From positions 1-59,144 of the forward strand of contig CABQJJ010000007.1 of the NCBI GenBank assembly GCA_902464485.1: a DNA stretch of 59,144 bases. The letters run 5' to 3'. The first letter of the stretch is position 1; each line of letters opens with the position of its first letter. Origin of the DNA: an uncultured Collinsella sp. Lineage in GTDB: Bacteria; Actinomycetota; Coriobacteriia; Coriobacteriales; Coriobacteriaceae. The notes beneath the pieces were generated by a model that searched no databases, was not told where the DNA came from, and worked only from the letters and a program-made list of their open reading frames with translations. Positions 8,012-16,391 of this stretch are shown here, one piece after another. The translations under genes and the position numbers were made by a program.

Positions 8012-8925
8012 CGTTTCTGTTTGCCGGCCAGGGTGCCCAACACCCCGCGATGGGCGTCGACCTGATCGAGGCGTCGCCGGCGGCCGCCGAGGTGTTCGCG
8101 ATTGCCGACGAGGTTCGTCCGGGCACCAGCGAGCAGTGCCGGAGTGCCTCCAAGGAGGAGCTGTCACAGACCGAGAACACGCAGCCCTGTGTGTTCGTTC
8201 ACGATCTGGCAGCGGCTGCCGCCCTGCGTGAGCGCGGCGTGGTACCTGCCGCCTGTGCGGGATTCTCGCTGGGCGAGGTCGCTGCACTCACCTTTGCGGG
8301 GGCATTCGACACGCGAGCGGGTTTTGAGCTCGTGTGTGAGCGCGCGGCATTAATGGCCACGGCGGCCGAGCGTCACCCCGGCGGCATGCGAGCCGTCATC
8401 AAGCTCGATGCGGCGCAGGTCGAGGGCCTGGCTGAGCAGGCCGACGAGGACTGCTGGCCGGTCAACTACAACAGCCCCCAGCAGACGGTTGTGGCCGGAG
8501 CGCCCGATGCGTTGCAGACCCTCGACGTCCTGGTAAAAGAGGCTGGCGGTCGCGCCATGAAGGTCGCGGTGTCGGGTGCATTCCATAGCCCCTATATGGC
8601 CGAGGCGACCTGTGGCCTTGCTGCATATATCGAGGCCGGTCACGCGCCGTCCCCGCTGCTGATTCCTGTTATGGCAAATATGACGGCGGCGCCCTATCCG
8701 GCCGACCCACAGGCGGCATCGGAGGTGCTGGCCAACCAGGTGAGCCATGCCGTGCGCTGGGTCGACACCCTGCATGCGCTGCAGGATCAGGGCATCGACA
8801 CGTTTATTGAGGTCGGCCCCGGCAAAACGCTGTCTGGCCTGGTCAAGCGTACGCTGAGCGACGTTCGCGCGTATTCGTGCGAAACGGCCGAACAGGTCGC
8901 AGCTATTGCCGACGAGCTCGCATAG
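7999..8925 (+). CDS. fabD: Malonyl-CoA:ACP transacylase
   Basis: The 308-residue enzyme moves malonyl groups from CoA to ACP. The nucleophile is Ser90 in GFSLGE; most relatives read GHSLGE, so a His-to-Phe change sits beside the nucleophile. The catalytic His is in GAFHSPYM and the terminal EVGPGKTLSGLVKR is typical. The N-terminus VAFLFAGQGAQ is conserved and places the start at ATG 7999, inside the 3' end of fabK, so translation is coupled. Confidence 0.96.
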   Translation: MGSVAFLFAGQGAQHPAMGVDLIEASPAAAEVFAIADEVRPGTSEQCRSASKEELSQTENTQPCVFVHDLAAAAALRERGVVPAACAGFSLGEVAALTFAGAFDTRAGFELVCERAALMATAAERHPGGMRAVIKLDAAQVEGLAEQADEDCWPVNYNSPQQTVVAGAPDALQTLDVLVKEAGGRAMKVAVSGAFHSPYMAEATCGLAAYIEAGHAPSPLLIPVMANMTAAPYPADPQAASEVLANQVSHAVRWVDTLHALQDQGIDTFIEVGPGKTLSGLVKRTLSDVRAYSCETAEQVAAIADELA

Positions 8926-8955
8926 CCTACAGGGCTGTAACCCGAAAGGAATGAC

Positions 8956-9729
8956 ATGGGCAACTTGAACAACGGCGCGCTCGAGCGCAACGACTCACGT
9001 CGCGTGGCACTGGTCACGGGCGCCTCGCGCGGTATCGGTCGCGCTTGTGCCGTGGGCCTGGCGGAGGATGGCTACGATATCGCCGTCGTCTATGCCGGCA
9101 GCGTCGATGCGGCGCGCGAGACGTGCGAAGCCTGTGAGGCGGCTGGCGCCACGGCGCGTGCATATCAATGTGACGTGGCCGACCCCGATGCCGTCAACGC
9201 GTGCGTGGAGACGGTCCTGAGTGACTTCGGCTCAATCTGGGCGCTCGTCAACAATGCCGGCATCACGCGCGACGGCCTGCTCATGCGTATGGGCGACGAT
9301 GCCTTCGACCGCGTGCTCGATGTCAATCTCAAGGGCACGTTCAACACGACGCGTGCGCTCACCAAGACCTTTATGCGCCAGCGCGGCGGTTGCGTCGTCA
9401 ACATGAGCTCGGTCGTGGGCCTAATGGGTAATGCCGGGCAAGCCAACTACGCTGCCTCCAAGGCGGGCGTGATAGGGCTTACCAAGGCGGTGGCGCGCGA
9501 GCTTGCGCCCCGTGGCGTACGAGTGAACGCGGTCGCCCCCGGGTTTGTCGAGACGGATATGACGGCAAAGCTCTCGGAGAAGGTGCGTGCGGCAACCGAG
9601 GAGCAGATTCCCCTTAAGCGCATGGCGCGCCCCGAGGAAGTAGCCGGTGTGGTGCGCTTTTTGGCGAGTGATGCGGCTGCCTACATTACGGGTGAGGTCG
9701 TGCGCGTCGACGGCGGAATGGCGATGTAG
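8956..9729 (+). CDS. fabG: 3-oxoacyl-ACP reductase
   Basis: This 257-residue short-chain dehydrogenase reduces 3-oxoacyl-ACP with NADPH. The cofactor loop TGASRGIG (21-28), NNAG, Ser151/152 and the Tyr165-x3-Lys169 pair (NYAASKAG) are all present, as is the C-terminal GEVVRVDGGMAM. It carries about 13 extra residues before the family's usual start (RRVALVTG), rich in Asn and charged residues. GAAAGGAA precedes ATG 8956. It follows fabD by 30 bases. Confidence 0.96.
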   Translation: MGNLNNGALERNDSRRVALVTGASRGIGRACAVGLAEDGYDIAVVYAGSVDAARETCEACEAAGATARAYQCDVADPDAVNACVETVLSDFGSIWALVNNAGITRDGLLMRMGDDAFDRVLDVNLKGTFNTTRALTKTFMRQRGGCVVNMSSVVGLMGNAGQANYAASKAGVIGLTKAVARELAPRGVRVNAVAPGFVETDMTAKLSEKVRAATEEQIPLKRMARPEEVAGVVRFLASDAAAYITGEVVRVDGGMAM

Positions 9730-9768
9730 AAACCAGGGCCGAAGAACGGCTTGAATGAGGAGACCATG

Positions 9769-11016
9769 ATGGAACAGAGAGTTGCAATCACCGGCATCGG
9801 TGCTGTATCGCCGCTCGGCAACACGGCGCTTGCCACCTGGGCGGCCATGTGCGCCGGCACGTGCGGCATCGGCCCGATCACGCACTTCGATACGGATGCG
9901 TTTGCCGTCAAGGTGGCGGCCGAGGTCAAGGGCTTTGACGGCAACGACTACTTTGGCAAGCACGATGCCAAGCACCTGGACCCCTGCGTTCAGTTTGCAC
10001 TGGCGGCGTCGGACGAGGCCATGCACGATGCGGGCTTTGATGTCGAAGGCGCCATCGATCGCGAGCGTCTGGGCGTTTACGTGGGCTCGGGCGTGGGCGG
10101 CATGCAGACGCTCGTCGACAACGTCCACACGATCGCCGATCGTGGGCCCCGCCGCGCATCGCCATACATGATTGCGATGATGATCCCCAATATGGCTTCG
10201 GGCAATATCGCGATCCGCCACAAGGCAAAGGGACCGACCCTGCCCGTGGTGACCGCGTGCGCGACCTCGGCCCATGCGGTGGGCGAGGCGTTTCGCGCCA
10301 TCAAACACGGCTATGCCGATGCGATTCTCGCCGGCGGTACCGAGGCCGCAATCATCCCCGATGCCGTTGCGGGCTTTACGTCCTGCCGTGCACTCACCAC
10401 TAATCCTGACCCGTCGACGGCATGCCGTCCGTTCGATGCAGACCGCGACGGCTTTGTGATGGGCGAGGGCGCCTGCGTGCTCGTGCTCGAGGGTATGGAG
10501 CACGCACAGGCCCGCGGTGCGCACATTTACGCCGAGGTCGTGGGCTACGGCAACACCGATGATGCTTATCACATCACGAGTCCCGATCCCGAGGCTGCCG
10601 GCATTGCCCGTGCGATATCGCTGGCGGTGGCCGAGGGCGACGTCAAGCCTTCCGAGGGCCTCTACATCAATGCTCACGGCACCTCGACCAAGCTCAACGA
10701 TTCGTCCGAGACGGCGGGCATTAAGCGTGCGCTCGGCGAGGACGCGGCACGCGCCGCGCACGTCTCATCGACCAAGTCGATGACCGGCCACATGATCGGT
10801 GCCACGGGTGCCATCGAGGTCATGGCCTGTGCCATGGCACTCGAGCAGGGCGTGGTGCCCCCGACCATTAACTACCACACGCCCGATCCCGCCTGCGATC
10901 TTGATTACACGCCCAATCGAGCGGTTCGCGCCGACCTCACCTGGGCGCTTTCGACCAATCTGGGCTTTGGCGGCCACAACGCCGCCATCGCGCTGCGTAG
11001 ATATACGAGGAGCTAG
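9769..11016 (+). CDS. fabF: Beta-ketoacyl-ACP synthase II
   Basis: The 415-residue elongating condensing enzyme shows Cys164 (TACATSAH), the first His in NAHGTSTKLND and the second in KSMTGHMIGATGA, plus the Gly-rich NLGFGGHNA end. Two adjacent ATGs (9766, 9769) are possible; 9769 leaves the better 6-base gap to GAGGAG (9757-9762). It lies between fabG and accB with short gaps. Confidence 0.97.
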   Translation: MEQRVAITGIGAVSPLGNTALATWAAMCAGTCGIGPITHFDTDAFAVKVAAEVKGFDGNDYFGKHDAKHLDPCVQFALAASDEAMHDAGFDVEGAIDRERLGVYVGSGVGGMQTLVDNVHTIADRGPRRASPYMIAMMIPNMASGNIAIRHKAKGPTLPVVTACATSAHAVGEAFRAIKHGYADAILAGGTEAAIIPDAVAGFTSCRALTTNPDPSTACRPFDADRDGFVMGEGACVLVLEGMEHAQARGAHIYAEVVGYGNTDDAYHITSPDPEAAGIARAISLAVAEGDVKPSEGLYINAHGTSTKLNDSSETAGIKRALGEDAARAAHVSSTKSMTGHMIGATGAIEVMACAMALEQGVVPPTINYHTPDPACDLDYTPNRAVRADLTWALSTNLGFGGHNAAIALRRYTRS

Positions 11017-11019
11017 AGC

Positions 11020-11493
11020 ATGGATTCCAAAAGACTTGCCGAGATAGCCGATGTTATGGAAGACCGCGGCCTCACGCGCGTACGCGTTGAGGAGCCCGAT
11101 GGCACCGCGGTCGAACTCGAGCGCGCGAGTGCGGCGCAGCCGGTTGCCGTGCCCATGCCTATGCCGAGTGCCATGGCCGCTCCAGTTGCAGCTCCCACAG
11201 TCGCGCCTGTCGCACCGGAACCCGCCGCACAGACACCTGCCGCCGCGCCGGAGCTCAGGGGCACCGAGGTGACCGCTCCCATGGTCGGCGTTTTCTATGC
11301 TGCCCCGGCGCCGGGCGACGAGCCGTTTGTGCACGTGGGCTCCAAGGTCAAGGCCGGCGAGACCCTCTGCATCATCGAGGCCATGAAGGTTCTCAACGAG
11401 GTGACGGCCGAGGCAGACGGCGAGGTGCTCGAGATCTGCGTGGCCGACGGCGACCTCGTTGAGTTTGGCAGCTGCCTCATGAGGATCGGATAG
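11020..11493 (+). CDS. accB: Biotin carboxyl carrier protein of acetyl-CoA carboxylase
   Basis: The protein has 157 residues. An N-terminal helix (1-37) is followed by a Pro/Ala-rich flexible linker (about 38-78) and the biotinyl domain (82-157) with Lys123 in EAMKV as the biotin site. It carries CO2 between AccC and the AccDA carboxyltransferase. It starts 3 bases after fabF and ends 9 bases before fabZ. It is the expected substrate of the BirA encoded at 4863-5639. Confidence 0.97.
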   Translation: MDSKRLAEIADVMEDRGLTRVRVEEPDGTAVELERASAAQPVAVPMPMPSAMAAPVAAPTVAPVAPEPAAQTPAAAPELRGTEVTAPMVGVFYAAPAPGDEPFVHVGSKVKAGETLCIIEAMKVLNEVTAEADGEVLEICVADGDLVEFGSCLMRIG

Positions 11494-11502
11494 GTGATAT
11501 CC

Positions 11503-11925
11503 ATGAACAAAGAAGAGCTCAAGAAGCTGTTGCCGCATCGCGAGCCGATGCTTTTGCTCGACGAAGCCGAGCTGGTGGGCGACGAGGCCCACGGCAAGAT
11601 CACGATTACGGGCGACGAGTACTTTTTGCAGGGACATTTTCCGGGAAACCCGGTCGTCCCCGGCGTGATTCAGTGCGAGATGCTCGCCCAGAACTGCTGC
11701 GTGCTGCTGATGGGCGATGAGGAGGCGCGCGGCGCGACGCCGTTCTACACGAGTCTGGACAAGGTGCGCTTTAAGCGTCCGGTGCGCCCGGGCGACACGG
11801 TGGATCTGGTGTGCTCCATCACGCGTGCGCGCGGGCCGTTCCGCTTTGCGACGGGCACCGCGAGCGTCAACGGTGAGGTTTGCTGCCGCGCCGATATGTC
11901 TTTTGCACTCATGCACGAAAGTTAA
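11503..11925 (+). CDS. fabZ: 3-hydroxyacyl-ACP dehydratase
   Basis: This 140-residue hot-dog-fold enzyme dehydrates 3-hydroxyacyl-ACP. The active site His45 (QGHFPGNPVVPG) and Glu59 (IQCEMLAQ) are visible. ATG 11503 follows AGGTGAT; a GTG at 11494 would add three residues. No FabA or FabM isomerase is present in the cluster, so unsaturated fatty acids, if made, need another route. Confidence 0.96.
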   Translation: MNKEELKKLLPHREPMLLLDEAELVGDEAHGKITITGDEYFLQGHFPGNPVVPGVIQCEMLAQNCCVLLMGDEEARGATPFYTSLDKVRFKRPVRPGDTVDLVCSITRARGPFRFATGTASVNGEVCCRADMSFALMHES

Positions 11926-11935
11926 GGAAGGCTTC

Positions 11936-13279
11936 ATGTTCGACAAAGTGCTCGTCGCCAACCGCGGCGAAGTCGCGGTCCGTGTTATCCGCGCGTGCCG
12001 CGATATGGGCATCAAGACCGTCGCCGTTTATTCCACGGCCGATGCGGACGCGCTGCATGTGCAGCTTGCCGACGAGGCGTATTGCATCGGCGGCCCGCGT
12101 CTTGCCGAGAGCTACCTCAACGACGATGCCGTGCTCACCTGTGCCGTAAAGTCGGGGGCTAAGGCAATTCATCCCGGCTATGGCTTCTTTTCCGAGAAGG
12201 CGAGCTTCGTGCGCGACTGCGACAAGTTCGGCCTGGCGTTTGTCGGTCCCTCGGCCGAGGTCATCGACAGCATGGGTGACAAGGACGCTGCACGCCGAAC
12301 GGCTGCCGCGGCGGGCGTGCCCATCGTGCCGGGCTGCGATTTGCTCAAAAGCCCCGAGGAGGCGACGGCCGAGGCCGAGCGCATTGGCTGTCCCGTGCTT
12401 ATTAAGGCGCGTGCAGGCGGTGGCGGTCGCGGCATTCGCAAGGTCGAACGCGTGGAAGATGCGGCAAAGGCGTTCATCGAGGCGCGTGCCGAGGGCGAGG
12501 CCGTTTTTGGCGACGGCGAGTGCTACATGGAGAAGTTCGTCGCGCCGGCGCACCATGTCGAGGTGCAGATTATGGCCGATAAGCAGGGCCATGTGTTTTC
12601 GCTCGGCGAACGCGAGTGCTCGGTGCAGCGCCGCAACCAAAAACTGATCGAGGAGAGCCCCGCGCCGTGCCTCGACGGACGCGACGATATTCGCGCGCGC
12701 ATGCACAAGGCCGCGCGCGACCTGGCTCGTGCCGTCGGCTACGAAGGAGCCGGTACCATCGAGTTCCTGTATTCGGACGACGGCAATTTCTACTTTATGG
12801 AAATGAACACGCGCTTGCAGGTTGAGCATCCGGTTACGGAGTTTGTGACCGATACCGACTTGGTCAAGTGGCAGCTGCGCGTGGCAGCCGGCCAGCCTCT
12901 GCCCTTTGAGCAGGAGGACATGCCGGTCCGCAACCACGCCATGGAGTGCCGCATCAATGCCGAAACGCCGGACTTTCTGCCGTCGTGCGGAACGGTCACC
13001 GCGTTACGTGTGCCGGGTGGCCCGCGCGTGCGCTGGGATTCCGCCATGTTTACCGGTGCGAACGTTCCGCCGTACTACGACTCCATGCTCGGCAAGCTCA
13101 TTGTGTGTGCGCCCACGCGTGACGGCGCCATTCGCAAGATGCGCTCGGCCTTGGGCGAGCTCGTGATTGAGGGCGTGAGCGAGAACAGCGAGCTTCAGCT
13201 CGACGTGCTGGCAAACGACGAGTTCTTGTCGGGCATGTATTACACCGATCTGATGGGGCATCTCTATGCTGATGAATAG
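11936..13279 (+). CDS. accC: Biotin carboxylase subunit of acetyl-CoA carboxylase
   Basis: This 447-residue ATP-grasp enzyme carboxylates the biotin on AccB. It begins FDKVLVANRGEVAVRVIRA and shows the Gly-rich ATP loop RAGGGGRGIRK, EMNTRLQVEHPVTE and the HPGYGF segment. The length matches bacterial AccC (about 450). ATG 11936 follows AAGGAAGG; the frame is open far upstream without similarity. The last 14 bases overlap accDA. Confidence 0.97.
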   Translation: MFDKVLVANRGEVAVRVIRACRDMGIKTVAVYSTADADALHVQLADEAYCIGGPRLAESYLNDDAVLTCAVKSGAKAIHPGYGFFSEKASFVRDCDKFGLAFVGPSAEVIDSMGDKDAARRTAAAAGVPIVPGCDLLKSPEEATAEAERIGCPVLIKARAGGGGRGIRKVERVEDAAKAFIEARAEGEAVFGDGECYMEKFVAPAHHVEVQIMADKQGHVFSLGERECSVQRRNQKLIEESPAPCLDGRDDIRARMHKAARDLARAVGYEGAGTIEFLYSDDGNFYFMEMNTRLQVEHPVTEFVTDTDLVKWQLRVAAGQPLPFEQEDMPVRNHAMECRINAETPDFLPSCGTVTALRVPGGPRVRWDSAMFTGANVPPYYDSMLGKLIVCAPTRDGAIRKMRSALGELVIEGVSENSELQLDVLANDEFLSGMYYTDLMGHLYADE

Positions 13280-14990
13280 AAAAGCGAAGACGGTCAACGT
13301 CCTCGAGGGGCCGATGACCGAGTCGTGCGCCGAGTTTCCCGCGCGCCACGTGTTTATCAAATGCCCGGAGTGCCGCCGTGTGATTGACGAGGCACGTCTG
13401 CACGACAACCTCGAGGTCTGCCCTCGTTGCGGCAAACACTTTCGCGTGAGCGGTCGCGCGCGCATGCGCATGACGGTCGACGCGGGCGCCTTTGAGGAGT
13501 GGGATGCCAGTTTGGCGTCGGAGGACTTTCTCTCGTTTCCCGGCTATGCCGACAAACTCAAGAGCGCGGGCGAGCGTTCGGGCGAACGCGATGCCGTTGT
13601 GTGCGGCAGGGGCAAAATCTGCGGATGCGATACGGCGCTCTTCTTTATGGACGCCAACTTTATGATGGGCTCGATGGGCTCCGTGGTGGGTGAGAAGATC
13701 TGTCGCACATTTGAGCGCGCGACCGAGCTGGGATTGCCAGTTGTCGGCTTTACCGTTTCGGGCGGTGCGCGCATGCAAGAGGGCGTGACATCGCTTATGC
13801 AGATGGCCAAGATTTCTGCGGCGGTTAGGCGCCACAGCGAGGCGGGCGGCCTGTATATCACGGTGCTCACCGACCCCACGACCGGAGGCGTAACCGCGAG
13901 CTTTGCCATGGAAGGCGACATTATCCTGGCCGAGCCCGATGCCCTGACGGCATTTGCCGGCCCGCGCGTGATCGAGCAGAACATGCACAAGCGCCTGCCC
14001 AAGGGATTCCAGCGCTCCGAGTTTTTGCTGGAGCACGGCTTTTGCGATGCCGTTGTTCCGCGTGGCGAGATTGCGCTCACGGTAGGCGAGCTGCTGGCGC
14101 TGCACGAAGGGCACGCGCCCGGCCTGGGGGCACCGCATGAGATCGTGCATACGGGTCGTCGCGGCAAAAAGCTGGGATACTTGTTCAAGCGCACGGCCGC
14201 GCCAAAAACCGCGCTCGAGATTGTCAAGCAGGCCCGCTCGGCAGATCGCGCCACGGCGGGTGAGATGATCTCGCTGGGCCTGGATGGATTTGTAGAGCTG
14301 CACGGCGACCGTTACTTTGGCGACGACGCCGCTGTGGTGGCTGGCATTGGCTGGAAAGACGGACGCCCCGTAACGGTCATCGCCATAGAGCGCGGCACCA
14401 CGACCAAAGAGCGTATGCGCCGCAACTTTGGTATGGCGCATCCCGAGGGCTACCGTAAGGCGCGTCGTCTGATGCGCCAGGCCGAAAAGTTTGGTCGACC
14501 GGTTCTATGCCTGGTCGATACTTCGGGCGCGTTTTGCGGCATCGGTGCCGAGGAACGCGGCCAAGGCGAGGCGATTGCCCAGAATCTCATGGAGATGAGC
14601 GGCCTTAAGACGCCGATTGTCTCGGTGGTGACAGGCGAGGGCGGCTCTGGTGGCGCGCTGGCGCTGTCCGTGGCCGACCGCATCCTGATGCTGTCGAGCT
14701 CAGCCTATTCGGTCGTGAGCCCCGAGGCCTGTGCGTCGATCCTGTGGAAGGATACCGAGCGCGCGAATGAGGCCGCCGAGGCGCTTAAGCTCACGGCCCC
14801 CGATTTGTTGGCGCTCGGTATCATCGACGGCATTGTCGACGATAGGGGCCTGTCGCATGGGGAGATCGCCGGTGCCGTCATGTCCTCGGCATTTGATGCC
14901 TTCGATACGCTTGGGCAGCTCGACGACGCGACCCTCACAAACCTCCGCTACGAAAAGTACCGCGCAATCGGTCAGTACCGCACGATGTGA
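13266..14990 (+). CDS. accDA: Fused acetyl-CoA carboxylase carboxyltransferase (AccD-AccA)
   Basis: One 574-residue chain joins both carboxyltransferase subunits. The beta part (about 1-290) has the zinc ribbon Cys33, Cys36, Cys52, Cys55 and the crotonase-fold motifs VSGGARMQEG and TDPTTGGVTASFAMEGD. The alpha part (about 310-574) begins at TALEIVKQAR and contains LVDTSGAFCGIGAEERGQ and GEGGSGGALAL. The N-terminal helical extension of free AccA subunits is missing. The join is in frame with no stop, and the linker (about 290-312) is basic. It transfers CO2 from biotin to acetyl-CoA to give malonyl-CoA. Overlap with accC implies coupled translation. Confidence 0.95.
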   Translation: MLMNRKAKTVNVLEGPMTESCAEFPARHVFIKCPECRRVIDEARLHDNLEVCPRCGKHFRVSGRARMRMTVDAGAFEEWDASLASEDFLSFPGYADKLKSAGERSGERDAVVCGRGKICGCDTALFFMDANFMMGSMGSVVGEKICRTFERATELGLPVVGFTVSGGARMQEGVTSLMQMAKISAAVRRHSEAGGLYITVLTDPTTGGVTASFAMEGDIILAEPDALTAFAGPRVIEQNMHKRLPKGFQRSEFLLEHGFCDAVVPRGEIALTVGELLALHEGHAPGLGAPHEIVHTGRRGKKLGYLFKRTAAPKTALEIVKQARSADRATAGEMISLGLDGFVELHGDRYFGDDAAVVAGIGWKDGRPVTVIAIERGTTTKERMRRNFGMAHPEGYRKARRLMRQAEKFGRPVLCLVDTSGAFCGIGAEERGQGEAIAQNLMEMSGLKTPIVSVVTGEGGSGGALALSVADRILMLSSSAYSVVSPEACASILWKDTERANEAAEALKLTAPDLLALGIIDGIVDDRGLSHGEIAGAVMSSAFDAFDTLGQLDDATLTNLRYEKYRAIGQYRTM

Positions 14991-15015
14991 CAAAGGGACA
15001 GCCCGTATATCACAT
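14985..15015. repeat. Palindromic repeat upstream of EIIC gene
   Basis: ATGTGA (14985-14990) pairs with TCACAT (15010-15015) around an interior containing CAAAGGGACAGCCC. The accDA stop codon lies inside it. A relative with the interior CAAAGGGACGTCC lies at 16249-16279, just after the next gene, so that gene is bracketed by the pair. Confidence 0.6.
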
Positions 15016-15030
15016 TGGGAAAGGCGTTCC

Positions 15031-16245
15031 ATGTCACAAGTTTCTAACACCTCGTTTACAACGACGGTTTCATCAAACGCCATGGCCGTGGTGGACTATC
15101 TGTCCAAAAGCATGATGTCGGCGCTGCCGTTTATTGTCTGCGCGGCATTGTTCCGCACCGTCGCCGTCATTATGGGCGAAGGCATGCTGGGCCTGTGGTC
15201 TGCCGATTCCGAAATCTATCGCCTGTTCTACAGTTGGCTCTACAACGCCGGCTACTACTTTTTGCCCATTTATCTTGGTTGGGCGGCCGCCCGCCAGCTC
15301 GGTTGCTCGGAGCAGCTGGGCATGATGTTGGGCGGCGTATTGATTGCACCCGATCTGCTTAAGCTCGTCGATGCCGCATCGACGACGGGGGCAGCGATGA
15401 CTTCCGTGTATGGTCTGCTTCCCGCGCCGGTCAACGATTACACGACGACTGTTATTCCGGTTCTCATCTCGGTGCCCGTGCTATGGCGAGTGGAGTGTTT
15501 CTTTCGGCGTGTTATCCCTAAGGCCGTGGCGTTTTCGTTCGTTCCGTTTGCAACCATGCTCGTCATGGTTCCGGTTTCGCTGTGCATTACGGCGCCGGCG
15601 GGCAGCTATCTGGGCATGCTGTTGGGGCAGCTTATGTTTATGCTTGGCAATTCCGGTGGCATCGTGTCGCTGCTCACGCTCATGGGGCTTGCCGCAGGCT
15701 GGGAGTTTCTTAAGATCGCGGGCGTCAGCAACGTTGTCCTATCGCTCGCCTATGCGCAGTTTATGAGTGTGGGAACGGACTCGTGCATCCTGATCGCCGC
15801 GACGATGGCAACGTTCGCCGTTTGGGGCATGCCCTTTGGCGCGTCGCTCCGCGTTGTGGATAAGGACGAGAAGGCGCTCATGCTGGGCTATTCGATCTCG
15901 GGCGTGCTTGGCGGCGTAAGCGAGCCGGCGCTGTACGGTTGCGGCTTTAAATATGGCAGGTGCCTGACGTGCATGGCCATTGGCGGTGCCGTCGGAGGCC
16001 TTGTTGCGGCTATGGGCCACGTTACGGCCTATACCATCGGCATGACGAATGTCCTCATGGTCATTGGCTTTGCCACGGGTGGCATCTCGAACCTGCTGTG
16101 GTGCTGCGCTGCCGGCGGTGTGGCATTTGCGGTGTCTGCGGCGCTGAGCTACTGCTTTGGCGTGGTGCCAGCGAAGGGGCAGGCGGCAGAAGACGAAGTC
16201 GATTCGCCCGAAACAGTTGCGAGCGCTGCTGAAGTAAGCGCATAA
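15031..16245 (+). CDS. PTS transporter subunit EIIC-like membrane protein (orphan)
   Basis: The 404-residue protein has about ten hydrophobic segments and the EIIC signature GVSEPALYGCGFKYGR (about residues 290-305), as in the glucose/beta-glucoside PTS group. Such proteins form the membrane channel for sugar uptake. No EIIB or EIIA domain is fused or encoded next to it, so it would depend on subunits elsewhere or act as a sensor or facilitator. ATG 15031 follows GGGAAAGG. It lies 40 bases after accDA on the same strand but is flanked by palindromic repeats. The substrate is unknown. Confidence 0.8.
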   Translation: MSQVSNTSFTTTVSSNAMAVVDYLSKSMMSALPFIVCAALFRTVAVIMGEGMLGLWSADSEIYRLFYSWLYNAGYYFLPIYLGWAAARQLGCSEQLGMMLGGVLIAPDLLKLVDAASTTGAAMTSVYGLLPAPVNDYTTTVIPVLISVPVLWRVECFFRRVIPKAVAFSFVPFATMLVMVPVSLCITAPAGSYLGMLLGQLMFMLGNSGGIVSLLTLMGLAAGWEFLKIAGVSNVVLSLAYAQFMSVGTDSCILIAATMATFAVWGMPFGASLRVVDKDEKALMLGYSISGVLGGVSEPALYGCGFKYGRCLTCMAIGGAVGGLVAAMGHVTAYTIGMTNVLMVIGFATGGISNLLWCCAAGGVAFAVSAALSYCFGVVPAKGQAAEDEVDSPETVASAAEVSA

Positions 16246-16248
16246 ACC

Positions 16249-16279
16249 TGTGCGACAAAGGGACGTCCATCATGTCACA
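16249..16279. repeat. Palindromic repeat downstream of EIIC gene
   Basis: TGTGCGACA pairs imperfectly with TGTCACA around an interior with AAAGGGACGTCC. It is the partner of the element at 14985-15015. Confidence 0.6.
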
Positions 16280-16283
16280 TTCC

Positions 16284-16316
16284 AAGGCCGTGGCCCGTGT
16301 GGGTTGCGGCCTTTTT
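16284..16316 (+). terminator. Terminator after EIIC gene
   Basis: GGCCG (16286-16290) pairs with CGGCC (16307-16311), extended by AA/TT, and is followed by TTTTT. The stem is short, but position and T tract fit. Confidence 0.7.
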
Positions 16317-16343
16317 GTATCTGGGGAACAAAGTGGCTACACT
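16315..16343 (+). promoter_or_regulatory. Possible promoter of the cation-efflux gene
   Basis: TTGTAT (16315-16320), 17 bases, then TACACT (16338-16343). It overlaps the T tract of the preceding terminator and would start transcription about 40 bases before the gene. Confidence 0.4.
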
Positions 16344-16391
16344 ACAATCCGTTTGAGCAATAGATATATATAGGTAGTACCGTGGGGACTG

